A DNA stretch of 64,000 nt from assembly GCF_051622035.1 (NCBI RefSeq), contig NC_135367.1, forward strand, positions 29,404,001 through 29,468,000. Direction: 5' to 3'. Source of the DNA: Arctopsyche grandis. Taxonomy: Eukaryota; Arthropoda; Insecta; Trichoptera; Hydropsychidae. This document shows, piece after piece, positions 32,101-43,712 of the stretch. Every line of letters begins with the position of its first letter. Within the stretch, counting starts at the first letter, position 1. The translations under genes and the position numbers were made by a program. The notes beneath the pieces were generated by a model. That model searched no databases, was not told the origin of the DNA, and saw only the letters and a program-made list of their open reading frames with translations.

Positions 32101-35100
32101 TTGGATAAGGTTTGGTGAGGTTATCGAGTTTCGTGTATATTTTAAAATCTCGAATTCTTTGATTTCGGTGATGGTTAGGTTAGGTTGGGTTAATTTTGGT
32201 GAGGTAAGCGAGTTTTGTTTAAATTTATGAATCTCGAATTCTTTGATTTCGGTGATGGTTAGGTTAGGTTGGGTTAGCTTTGGTGGGTTAGCGAATGTCG
32301 TGAAAATCTTAGAATCTCGAATTCTTTGATTTTGGTGTTGGATAGGTTAGGTTGGGTTAGGTATGGTGAGGTAAGCGAGTTTTGTGTATATTTTTGCAAT
32401 GTCGAATTCTTTGATTTCGGTGATGGTTAGGTAAGGTTGGGTTAGGTTTGGTGAGGTTAGCGAGATTTGTGAATATTTTTGCATTGTCGAATTCTTTGAT
32501 TTCGGTGATAGTTAGGCTAGGTTGGGTTTGGTTTGGTGAGGTTAGCGAGTTTTGTGTATATTTTTGCATTGTCGATCTCTTTGATTTCGGTGATAGTTAG
32601 GCTAGGTTGGGTTAGGTTTGGTGAGGTTAGCGAGTTTTGTGTATATTTTTGCATTGTCGATCTCTTTGATTTCGGTGATAGTTAGGCTAGGTTGGGTAAG
32701 GTTTGGTGAGGTAACCGAGTTTTGTGAATATTTTTGCATTGTCGATTTCTTTGATTTCGGTGATGGTAAGGTTAGGTTAGGTAAGGTTTGTTGAGGTTAG
32801 CGAGTTTTTTGTATATTTTTGCATTGTCGAATTCTTTGATTTCGGTGATAGTTAGGCTAGGTTGGGTTAGGTTTGGTGAGGTAAGCGAGATTTGTGTATA
32901 TTTTTGCATTGTCGAATTCTTTGATTTCGGTGATAGTTAGGCTATGTTGGGTTAGGTTTGGTGAGGTTAACGAGTTTTGTGTACATCTTACATACTCGAA
33001 TTCGTTGATTTCGATAATGGTTAGGTTAGGTTGGATAAGGTTTGGTGAGGTTAGCGAGTTTCGTGTATATTTTAAAATCTCGAATTCTTTGATTTCGGTG
33101 ATGGTTAGGTTAGGTTGGGTTAATTTTGGTGAGGTAAGCGAGATTTGTTTAAATTTATAAATCTCGAATTCTTTGATTTCGGTGATGGTTAGGTTAGGTT
33201 GGGTTAGCTTTGGTGGGTTAGCGAATGTCGTGAAAATCTTAGAATCTCGAATTCTTTGATTTCGGTGTTGGATAGGTTAGGTTGGGTTAGGTATGGTGAG
33301 GTAAGCGAGTTTTGTGTATATTTTTGCAATGTCGAATCTTTTGACTTCGGTGACGGTTAGATTGGGTTGGGTTAGATTTGGTGAGGTTAGCGAGATTTGT
33401 GTAAATCTTTAAAACTCGAGTTCTTTGATTTCGGTGATGGTTAGGTTAGGTTGGGTTAGGTTTGGTGAGTTTAGCGAGTTTCGGGTATATTTTTGCAATG
33501 TCGAATTCTTTGATTTCGGTGACGGTTAGGTTGGGTTGGGTTAGGTTTGGTGAGGTAAGCGAGTTTTGTGTAAATCTTACAATCTCGAATTCTTTGATTT
33601 TGGTGATGGTTAGGTTAGGTCGGATTAGGTTTGGTGAGGTTAGCGAGTTTCGTGTATACTTTTGCAAGGTCGATTTCTTTGATTTCGGTGATAGTTAGGC
33701 TAGGTTGGGTTAGGTTTGGTGAGGTTACCGAGTTTTGTGTATATTTTTGCATTGTCGATTTCTTTGATTTCCGTGATAGTTAGGCTAGGTTAGGTTAGGT
33801 TTGGTGAGGTTAACGAGTTTTGTGTACATCTTACAATCTCGAATTCTTTAATTTCGGTGATGGTTAGGTTAGGTTGGATAAGGTTTGGTGAGGTTATCGA
33901 GTTTCGTGTATATTTTAAAATCTCGAATTCTTTGATTTCGGTGATGGTTAGGTTAGGTTGGGTTAATTTTGGTGAGGTAAGCGAGTTTTGTTTAAATTTA
34001 TGAATCTCGAATTCTTTGATTTCGTTGATGGTTAGGTTAGGTTGGGTTAGCTTTGGTGGGTTAGCGAATGTCGTGAAAATCTTAGAATCTCGAATTCTTT
34101 GATTTTGGTGTTGGATAGGTTAGGTTGGGTTAGGTTTGGTGAGGTTAGCGAGATTTGTGAATATTTTTGAATTGTCGAATTCTTTGATTTCGGTGATAGT
34201 TAGGCTAGGTTGGGTTAGGTTTGGTGAGGTTAGCGAGTTTTGTGTATATTTTTGCATTGTCGAACTCTTTGATTTCGTTGATAGTTAGGCTAGGTTGGGT
34301 TAGGTTTGGTGAGGTTAGCGAGTTTTGTGTATATTTTTGCAATTTTGAATTATTTGATTTCGGTGATGGTTAGGTTAGGTTGGGTTAGCTTTGGTGAGGT
34401 TAGCGAATTCCGTGGAAATCTTACAATCTCGAATTCTTTGATTTCGGTCTTGGATAGGTTAGGTTGGGTTAGGAATGGTGAGGTAAGCGAGTTTTGTGTA
34501 TATTTTTGCATTGTCGAATTCTTTGATTTCGGTGATGGTTAGGTTAGGTTGGATAAGGTTTGGTGAGGTTAGCGAGTTTCGTTTATACTTTTGCAAAGTC
34601 GATTTCTTTGATTTCGGTAAAAGTTAGGCTAGGTTGGGTTAGGTTTGTTGAGGTTAACGAGTTTTGTGTACATCTGACAATCTCGAATTCTTTGATTTCG
34701 GTGATGGTGAGGTTTCGTTGGATAAGGTTTGGTGAGGTTAGCGAGTTTCGTGTATATTTTAAAATCTCGAATTCTTTGATTTCGGTGATGGTTAGGTTAG
34801 GTTGGGTTAGTTTTGGTGAGGTAAGCGAGTTTTGTTTAAATTTAAAAATCTCGAATTCTTTAATTTCGGTGATGGTTAGGTTAGGTTAAGTTGGCTTTGG
34901 TGGGTTCGCGAATGTCGTGAAAATCTTAGAATCTCGAATTCTTTGATTTCGGTGTTGGATAGGTTAGGTTGGGTTAGGTATGGTGAGGTAAGCGAGTTTT
35001 GTGTATATTTTTGCATTGTCGATCTCTTTGATTTCGGTGATAGTTAGGCTAGGTTGGGTAAGGTTTGGTGAGGTTAGCGAGTTTTGTGTATATTTTTGCA

Positions 35101-38100
35101 TTGTCGATTTCTTTGATTTCGGTGATAGTTAGGCTAGGTTGGGTTAGGTTTGGTGAGGTTAACGAGTTTTGTGTACATCTTACAATCTCGAATTCTTTGA
35201 TTTCGGTGATGGTTAGGTTAGGTTGGATAAGGTTTGGTGAGGTTATCGAGTTTCGTGTATATTTTAAAATCTCGAATTCTTTGATTTCGGTGATGGTTAG
35301 GTTAGGTTGGGTTAATTTTGGTGAGGTAAGCGAGTTTTGTTTAAATTTATGAATCTCGAATTCTTTGATTTCGGTGATGGTTAGGTTAGGTTGGGTTAGC
35401 TTTGGTGGGTTAGCGAATGTCGTGAAAATCTTAGAATCTCGAATTCTTTGATTTTGGTGTTGGATAGGTTAGGTTGGGTTAGGTATGGTGAGGTAAGCGA
35501 GTTTTGTGTATATTTTTGCAATGTCGAATTCTTTGATTTCGGTGATGGTTAGGTAAGGTTGGGTTAGGTTTGGTGAGGTTAGCGAGATTTGTGAATATTT
35601 TTGCATTGTCGAATTCTTTGATTTCGGTGATAGTTAGGCTAGGTTGGGTTAGGTTTGGTGAGGTTAGCGAGTTTTGTGTATATTTTTGCATTGTCGATCT
35701 CTTTGATTTCGGTGATAGTTAGGCTAGGTTGGGTTAGGTTTGGTGAGGCTAACGAGTTTTGTGTATATTTTTGCATTGTCGATTTCTTTGATTTCGGTGA
35801 TAGTTAGGCTAGGTTGGGTTAGGTTTGGTGAGGTTAACGAGTTTTGTGTACATCTTACAATCTCGAATTCTTTGATTTCGGTGATGGTTAGGTTAGGTTG
35901 GATAAGGTTTGGTGAGGTAAGCGAGTTTCGTGTATATTTTAAAATCTCGAATTCTTTGATTTCGGTGATGGTTAGGTTAGGTTGGGTTAATTTTGGTGAG
36001 GTAAGTGAGTTTTGTTTAAATTTATAAATCTCGAATTCTTTGATTTCGGTGATGGTTAGGTTAGGTTGGGTTAATTTTGGTGAGGTAAGCGAGTTTTGTT
36101 TAAATTTATGAATCTCGAATTCTTTGATTTCGGTGATGGTTAGGTTAGGTTGGGTTAGCTTTGGTGGGTTAGCGAATGTCGTGAAAATCTTAGAATCTCG
36201 AATTCTTTGATTTTGGTGTTGGATAGGTTAGGTTGGGTTAGGTTTGGTGAGGTTAGCGAGATTTGTGAATATTTTTGCATTGTCGAATTCTTTGATTTCG
36301 GTGATAGTTAGGCTAGGTTGGGTTAGGTTTGGTGAGGTAAGCGAGTTTTGTGTATATTTTTGCATTGTCGAACTCTTTGATTTCGTTGATAGTTAGGCTA
36401 GGTTGGGTTAGGTTTGGTGAGGTTAGCGAGTTTTGTGTATATTTTTGCAATTTTGAATTCTTTGATTTCGGTGATGGTTAGGTTAGGTTGGGTTAGCTTT
36501 GGTGAGGTTAGCGAATTCCGTGGAAATCTTACAATCTCGAATTCTTTGATTTCGGTCTTGGATAGGTTAGGTTGGGTTAGGAATGGTGAGGTAAGCGAGT
36601 TTTGTGTATATTTTTGCATTGTCGAATTCTTTGATTTCGGTGATGGTTAGGTTAGGTTGGATAAGGTTTGGTGAGGTTAGCGAGTTTCGTTTATACTTTT
36701 GCAAAGTCGATTTCTTTGATTTCGGTAAAAGTTAGGCTAGGTTGGGTTAGGTTTGTTGAGGTTAACGAGTTTTGTGTACATCTGACAATCTCGAATTCTT
36801 TGATTTCGGTGATGGTGAGGTTTCGTTGGATAAGGTTTGGTGAGGTTAGCGAGTTTCGTGTATATTTTAAAATCTCGAATTCTTTGATTTCGGTGATGGT
36901 TAGGTTAGGTTGGGTTAATTTTGGTGAGGTAAGCGAGTTTTGTTTAAATTTATGAATCTCGAATTCTTTGATTTCGGTGATGGTTAGGTTAGGTTGGGTT
37001 AGCTTTGGTGGGTTAGCGAATGTCGTGAAAATCTTAGAATCTCGAATTCTTTGATTTTGGTGTTGGATAGGTTAGGTTGGGTTAGGTATGGTGAGGTAAG
37101 CGAGTTTTGTGTATATTTTTGCAATGTCGAATTCTTTGATTTCGGTGATGGTTAGGTAAGGTTGGGTTAGGTTTGGTGAGGTTAGCGAGTTTTGTGTATA
37201 TTTTTGCATTGTCGATTTCTTTGATTTCGGTAATAGTTAGGCTAGGTTGGGTTAGGTTTGGTGAGGTTAACGAGTTTTGCGTACATCTTACAATCTCGAA
37301 TTCTTTGATTTCGGTGATGGTTAGGTTAGGTTGGATAAGGTTTGGTGAGGTTATCGAGTTTCGTGTATATTTTAAAATCTCGAATTCTTTGATTTCGGTG
37401 ATGGTTAGGTTAGGTTGGGTTAATTTTGGTGAGGTAAGCGAGTTTTGTTTAAATTTATGAATCTCGAATTCTTTGATTTCGGTGATGGTTAGGTTAGGTT
37501 GGGTTAGCTTTGGTGGGTTAGCGAATGTCGTGAAACTCTTAGAATCTCGAATTCTTTGATTTCGGTGATGGTTAGGTAAGGTTGGGTTAGGTTTGGTGAG
37601 GTTAGCGAGATTTGTGAATATTTTTGCATTGTCGAATTCTTTGATTTCGGTGATAGTTAGGCTAGGTTGGGTTAGGTTTGGTGAGGTTAGCGAGTTTTGT
37701 GTATATTTTTGCATTGTCGATCTCTTTGATTTCGGTGATAGTTAGGCTAGGTTGGGTTAGGTTTGGTGAGGTTAACGAGTTTTGTGTATATTTTTGCATT
37801 GTCGATTTCTTTGATTTCGGTGATAGTTAGGCTAGGTTGGGTTAGGTTTGGTGAGGTTAACGAGTTTTGTGTACATCTTACAATCTCGAATTTTTTGATT
37901 TCGGTGATGGTTAGGTTAGGTTGGATAAGGTTTGGTGAGGTAAGCGAGTTTCGTGTATATTTTAAAATCTCGAATTCTTTGATTTCGGTGATGGTTAGGT
38001 TAGGTTGGGTTAATTTTGGTGAGGTAAGTGAGTTTTGTTTAAATTTATAAATCTCGAATTCTTTGATTTCGGTGATGGTTAGGTTAGGTTGGGTTAATTT

Positions 38101-39027
38101 TGGTGAGGTAAGCGAGTTTTGTTTAAATTTATGAATCTCGAATTCTTTGATTTCGGTGATGGTTAGGTTAGGTTGGGTTAGCTTTGGTGGGTTAGCGAAT
38201 GTCGTGAAAATCTTAGAATCTCGAATTCTTTGATTTTGGTGTTGGATAGGTTAGGTTGGGTTAGGTATGGTGAGGTAAGCGAGTTTTGTGTATATTTTTG
38301 CAATGTCGAATTCTTTGATTTCGGTGATGGTTAGGTAAGGTTGGGTTAGGTTTGGTGAGGTTAGCGAGATTTGTGAATATTTTTGCATTGTCGAATTCTT
38401 TGATTTCGGTGATAGTTAGGCTAGGTTGGGTTAGGTTTGGTGAGGTTAGCGAGTTTTGTGTATATTTTTGCATTGTCGATCTCTTTGATTTCGGTGATAG
38501 TTAGGCTAGGTTGGGTTAGGTTTGGTGAGGTTAACGAGTTTTGTGTATATTTTTGCATTGTCGATTTCTTTGATTTCGGTGATAGTTAGGCTAGGTTGGG
38601 TTAGTTTTGGTGAGGTTAACGAGTTTTGTGTACATCTTACAATCTCGAATTCTTTGATTTCGGTGATGGTTAGGTTAGGTTGGATAAGGTTTGGTGAGGT
38701 AAGCGAGTTTCGTGTATATTTTAAAATCTCGAATTCTTTGATTTCGGTGATGGTTAGGTTAGGTTGGGTTAGCTTTGGTGGGTTAGCGAATGTCGTGAAA
38801 ATCTTAGAATCTCGAATTCTTTGATTTTGGTGTTGGATAGGTTAGGTTGGGTTAGGTATGGTGAGGTAAGCGAGTTTTGTGTATATTTTTGCAATGTCGA
38901 ATTCTTTGATTTCGGTGATGGTTAGGTAAGGTTGGGTTAGGTTTGGTGAGGTTAGCGAGATTTGTGAATATTTTTGCATTGTCGAATTCTTTGATTTCGG
39001 TGATAGTTAGGCTAGGTTGGGTTAGGT

Positions 39028-40620
39028 TTGGTGAGGTTAGCGAGTTTTGTGTATGTTTTTGCATTGTCGATCTCTTTGATTTCGGTGATAGTTAGGCTAA
39101 GTTGGGTTAGGTTTGGTGAGGTTAACGAGTTTTGTGTACATCTTACAATCTCGAATTCGTTGATTTCGATAATGGTTAGGTTAGGTTGGATAAGGTTTGG
39201 TGAGGTTAGCGAGTTTCGTGTATATTTTAAAATCTCGAATTCTTTGATTTCGGTGATGGTTAGGTTAGGTTGGGTTAGTTTTGGTGAGGTAAGCGAGTTT
39301 TGTTTAAATTTAAAAATCTCGAATTCTTTAATTTCGGTGATGGTTAGGTTAGGTTAAGTTAGCTTTGGTGGGTTCGCGAATGTCGTGAAAATCTTAGAAT
39401 CTCGAATTCTTTGATTTCGGTGTCTGATAGGTTAGGTTGGGTTAGGTATGGTGAGGTAAGCGAGTTTTGTGTATATTTTTGCATTGTCGATCTCTTTGAT
39501 TTCGGTGATAGTTAGGCTAGGTTGGGTTAGGTTTGGTGAGGTTAGCGAGTTTTGTGTATATTTTTGCATTGTCGATTTCTTTGATTTCGGTGATGGTTAG
39601 GTTAGGTTGGATAAGGTTTGGTGAGGTTATCGAGTTTCGTGTATATTTTAAAATCTCGAATTCTTTGATTTCGGTGATGGTTAGGTTAGGTTGGGTTAAT
39701 TTTGGTGAGGTAAGCGAGTTTTGTTTAAATTTATGAATCTCGAATTCTTTGATTTCGGTGATGGTTAGGTTAGGTTGGGTTAGCTTTGGTGGGTTAGCGA
39801 ATGTCGTGAAAATCTTAGAATCTCGAATTCTTTGATTTTGGTGTTGGATAGGTTAGGTTGGGTTAGGTTTGGTGAGGTAAGCGAGTTTTGTGTATATTTT
39901 TGCAATGTCGAATTCTTTGATTTCGGTGATGGTTAGGTAAGGTTGGGTTAGGTTTGGTGAGGTTTGCGAGATTTGTGAATATTTTTGCATTGTCGAATTT
40001 TTTGATTTCGGTGATAGTTAGGCTTGGTTGGGTTAGGTTTGGTGAGGTAAGCGAGTTTTGTGTATATTTTTGCATTGTCGATCTCTTTGATTTCGGTGAT
40101 AGTTAGGCTAGGTTGGGTAAGGTTTGGTGAGGTAACCGAGTTTTGTGAATATTTTTGCAATGTCGATTTCTTTGATTTCGGTGATGGTAAGGTTAGGTTA
40201 GGTAAGGTTTGTTGAGGTTAGCGAGTTTTTTGTATATTTTTGCATTGTCGAATTCTTTGATTTCGGTGATAGTTAGGCTAGGTTGGGTTAGGTTTGGTGA
40301 GGTAAGCGAGATTTGTGTATATTTTTGCATTGTCGAATTCTTTGATTTCGGTGATAGTTAGGCTATGTTGGGTTAGGTTTGGTGAGGTTAACGAGTTTTG
40401 TGTACATCTTACATACTCGAATTCGTTGATTTCGATAATGGTTAGGTTAGGTTGGATAAGGTTTGGTGAGGTTAGCGAGTTTCGTGTATATTTTAAAATC
40501 TCGAATTCTTTGATTTCGGTGATGGTTAGGTTAGGTTGGGTTAATTTTGGTAAGGTAAGCGAGATTTGTTTAAATTTATAAATCTCGAATTCTTTGATTT
40601 CGGTGATGGTTAGGTTAGGT
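39028..40620 (+). repeat. Long duplicated satellite block, copy 1
   Basis: This block and 53566-55158 carry the same ordered monomer variants at a constant offset of 14,538, including rare variants such as GATTTCGATAATGG and CTATGTTGGG. Within it the two copies differ by reciprocal single-monomer losses near 39600 and 54300. Confidence 0.75.
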
Positions 40621-41226
40621 TGGGTTACCTTTGGTGGGTTAGCGAATGTCGTGAAAATCTTAGAATCTCGAATTCTTTGATTTCGGTGTTGGATAGGTTA
40701 GCTTGGGTTAGGTATGGTGAGGTAAGCGAGTTTTGTGTATATTTTTGCAATGTTGAATCTTTTGACATCGGTGACGGTTAGGTTGGGTTGGGTTAGGTTT
40801 GGTGAGGTTAGCGAGATTTGTGTAAATCTTTAAAACTCGAGTTCTTTGATTTCGGTGATGGTTAGGTTAGGTTGGGTTAGGTTTGGTGAGTTTGAGTAGC
40901 GCGCGGACAGTGGGAGCGAGTGGACGTGTCTGTGCGCGCTCTCTCGGCCGAGCACCGACGCCGGCTGTCTACACAGTCCAGAACCGCTACCGCTACTAGA
41001 AGCCAGGAGTCGCAACTAGGAGTCAGGAGGGGCCATTGGCACTTCACTGCGTCTGTGCCAGTAGTATCAGACGTATCTGAAGGAGGTAGGAGAGGCTGTG
41101 TGTTTGCATGTAAAAAAAAAAAAAAAAAAACCAGGCCGCCACGTTGTTATAACTACCACACAACCCATAACACACCGACAGTTGTCGAAACACCACGCAC
41201 ATAGCGATAATAATAATTGACACTTT

Positions 41227-41800
41227 GCAAATTGTCGTTATATCGCGTGTAACACAACATCGCTAATCATCTGACCACGCACGCCGGTTCCGATCGCTAT
41301 ACGAATACGACCAGCTGACTATCTGTCAAATCGCGCGACAACCATTGACATTTCTCGGGGGCGCGGGGAGCTGCCAGTCACTGTCAAAGGTGGCTACACT
41401 GTGAAAAAAGCCAGTGAAACGCCCGCAAATCGTCGTTATATCACGTGTAATACAATACAATACATCGCTTGAACAGCTGTACCACACCACGCCGGTTCCG
41501 ATCGTGACACGAATACGATCAGCTGACTAGCTGTCAAATAGCGTGACAGCCAATTATATTTCACGCCTGCCTCAGGCAAAGGTGGCTACACTGTGAATAA
41601 AGCCAGTGAAACATCCGCAAATTGTTGTAATATTACGTGTAATACAATACAATACAATACATTCCTAGACCATCTGACTACACCACGCCGGTTTCGATCG
41701 CGACACGAACACGATCAGCTGACTAGCTGTCAAATCGTGGGGGCGCCGGCGAGCCGCTTGCCACAGACGATCGTTGCAAAGCACCCACTGTACAACACGG
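41227..41800 (+). repeat. Tandem repeat of about 195 bp in the LINE 5' UTR (three copies)
   Basis: Copies start at about 41227, 41424 and 41617. Each begins GCAAATTGTCGTTATAT or a close variant, continues with CACGCCGGTTCCGATCG, GATCAGCTGACTAGCTGTCA, and (copies 1 and 2) GGTGGCTACACTGTGAA. The third copy is shortened. Tandem 5' UTR repeats are common in LINEs and may be promoter units. Confidence 0.75.
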
Positions 41801-41847
41801 CATTCATACAAATAAATAAACAAATATAAATAATTATCTGCAAAACC

Positions 41848-42064
41848 AATTAAGATTAAAACTCTAATTAAATTATTTATTCACTAGCGACACCTATGGT
41901 CAATTTAGATTAAAACCGTAATTAAATTATTTACTCACTAGCGACACCTATGGTCAATTTAGATTAAAACCTTAATTAAATTATTTATACACTAGCGACA
42001 TCTATGGTCAATTAAGATCAAAACCTTAAATTAAATTATTTATTCACTAGCGACATCTATGGTC
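41848..42064 (+). repeat. 54-bp tandem repeat in the LINE 5' UTR (four copies)
   Basis: Four copies of about 54 bp, each with AATTTAGATTAAAACC, TAATTAAATTATTTA and CACTAGCGACACCTATGGTC, differing by a few substitutions. Confidence 0.85.
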
Positions 42065-42497
42065 ACAATTAAAAATCTTTACCGCAAAAAATCGTAAGAA
42101 GTAAACGTCACCGGGAACGAACCGCCGACATACATAGTTCGCACTATGAACAGCTGACATACATGCGCGTGACTACCTGCCCCCATACGCGAGAGACGTA
42201 ACATCATTACATGCACAGCTGATTCTTAGACCAGCTGACCACAACAAACGACACATCGTGGATTATCTGCTGATATGAATGTCCATTTACTTTATCTGTC
42301 ATTATAAATGCTATTCTTCATGTTTATGTATGAATGTATTTATGTTTATGTTTAATTGGTATTTTGTTTTTTTCTTTTTTGTTTTTTTCTTTTTTGTGTT
42401 ATATTTTTTTGACTAGTGTGGCACTTTAGGCTTTAGCGCTACAGGAAATCCTGTTAAGCCACAATGGTCTGTTAAAAATAAATAAATAAATAAATGA

Positions 42498-43712
42498 ATG
42501 ACAATGAGCAACGAAAAGCCACAGCAACAAATTATGGATCCAATAAACAGAATAAAAGTGGAAATGGACATGCTCGTGGAGTTTGTGTCAAACGTCAAAA
42601 ACACGAAGGAAAACATTAAAACCCAAATTAGCCTAGTACGCAGATTAGTGACAAGCCTAGCCGAGGAAGAGCAGAAAAAGAATAAAATCAACAAAACTGC
42701 ATCTAAAGCTTCCGACGCGAGCACGGCGACAGAGACGACAGAGAAAAACACTCAGACCGAGACCGAAGAGTGGAAGACCCAACGGAAACAGCAGCGGAAG
42801 CAAAAGTGGAAGCCCCAGAAGCCGCTACAGAAGCAACAGGAACAGGAGCAAGCGCAACAGGAAGAAAAACAGCAGCAGCGCCCACAGCCGTATCCATATC
42901 CACAGCCGCAGACGCAGCAGCAACGACAACAACAAAACAAGGTCCAGCAGAAAAAACCCAAACTGACTATACCGCGCCCAAAAACCGAAGCGATAACACT
43001 GAAGCGAAGCGAAAGTAATAACAACACGTACGCGGATATTCTCAAAAAAATAAGAACCACCGTAGACATCGCTGCAACTGGATGCCAGGTGGACCGCATC
43101 AGAAAAACCCGGAACGGTATGATCCTAATGGAACTGGAAAGGAACGGCGGCAACCCCACAACGCTAGCAGACGCCATTAAAACAGCACTAGGTGACGACA
43201 CAACGGTCAGGAGATTAACGACGATGGTGAAGATAGAGGTGCGGGACCTGGATGAAGGAGAAGAGCGCCAAGATGTGATGGACGCCCTCAAACCAGTACT
43301 GGGAACGCTTACAGTCGAGGAGGCTGAAGTGGTCAGCCTATTCAACACTTACAACGGAACAAGAGTCGCAGTTGTAAAGATGGCAAGCGACAAAGCACGT
43401 ACAATCCTAAAAAAAGGTAAGCTTCGCGTAGGATGGGTAAACTGCCGCGTACGACAGCACATAGAAGCGGTCCGCTGTTACAAGTGCCAGGAGTACGGAC
43501 ACTTGGCAGCCACCTGCAGCGGAAGTGACAGGTCCCAACTGTGTCGCCGATGTGGTAAAGGAGGCCACATAGCGGCCAAATGCGAGAACAGTCTGTGCTG
43601 CATTGTCTGCAAAGACCGCGGCACGGACACACAGCACATGGCAGGGACACCCAAGTGTCCTGCATACAAAACCGAACTGGAGAGACAGAGGAAGGGGAAG
43701 ACACAAACATAA
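42498..43712 (+). CDS. LINE ORF1 protein, gag-like with three zinc knuckles (404 aa)
   Basis: This nucleic-acid-binding protein of an R1-clade LINE packages the RNA and, in TRAS/SART relatives, directs the particle to its chromosomal target. The N-terminal 130 residues are charged and then Gln/Pro-rich (low complexity). A central basic segment leads to an RRM-like or coiled region around residues 170-310. Three Cys/His knuckles close the protein: CYKCQEYGHLAATC from residue 327, LCRRCGKGGHIAAKC, and a third of CxxC...H...C form ending GTPKC. The start is ATG 42498 (MTMSNEK); a second in-frame ATG lies two codons later. The TAA stop at 43710-43712 overlaps the ORF2 ATG. Confidence 0.9.
   Translation: MTMSNEKPQQQIMDPINRIKVEMDMLVEFVSNVKNTKENIKTQISLVRRLVTSLAEEEQKKNKINKTASKASDASTATETTEKNTQTETEEWKTQRKQQRKQKWKPQKPLQKQQEQEQAQQEEKQQQRPQPYPYPQPQTQQQRQQQNKVQQKKPKLTIPRPKTEAITLKRSESNNNTYADILKKIRTTVDIAATGCQVDRIRKTRNGMILMELERNGGNPTTLADAIKTALGDDTTVRRLTTMVKIEVRDLDEGEERQDVMDALKPVLGTLTVEEAEVVSLFNTYNGTRVAVVKMASDKARTILKKGKLRVGWVNCRVRQHIEAVRCYKCQEYGHLAATCSGSDRSQLCRRCGKGGHIAAKCENSLCCIVCKDRGTDTQHMAGTPKCPAYKTELERQRKGKTQT

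Larger units (their letters stand above)
19230..40893 (+). repeat. Satellite array B, first segment (83-85-bp monomers)
   Basis: An uninterrupted tandem array. A typical monomer reads TTTGGTGAGGTTAGCGAG, TTTTGTGTATATTTTTGCA, TTGTCGAATTCTTTGATTTC, GGTGATGGTTAGG, TTAGGTTGGGTTAGG. Variants in the middle segment define subtypes of 85 bp (GCAATGTCG or GCATTGTCG), 84 bp (ACAATCTCG, AAAATCTCG, TGAATCTCG) and 83 bp (GTGGGTTAGCGAATGTCG). Most monomers keep the EcoRI site GAATTC. The first few hundred bases (19230-19900) are the most divergent, as expected at an array edge. The top strand is strongly G/T-rich. Open frames on both strands are periodic by-products. Confidence 0.98.
40894..42497 (+). promoter_or_regulatory. 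R1-clade LINE 5' UTR, probable internal promoter region
   Basis: This is the 1604-base leader upstream of ORF1. It opens with a G/C-rich segment (GAGTAGCGCGCGG) and has an internal 19-A run (41112-41130). Two tandem-repeat blocks and a T-rich stretch before ORF1 follow. LINEs must carry their own promoter in the 5' UTR, so promoter activity is expected, but no specific element can be pointed to. The internal A-run may mark an old chimeric joint. Confidence 0.5.
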
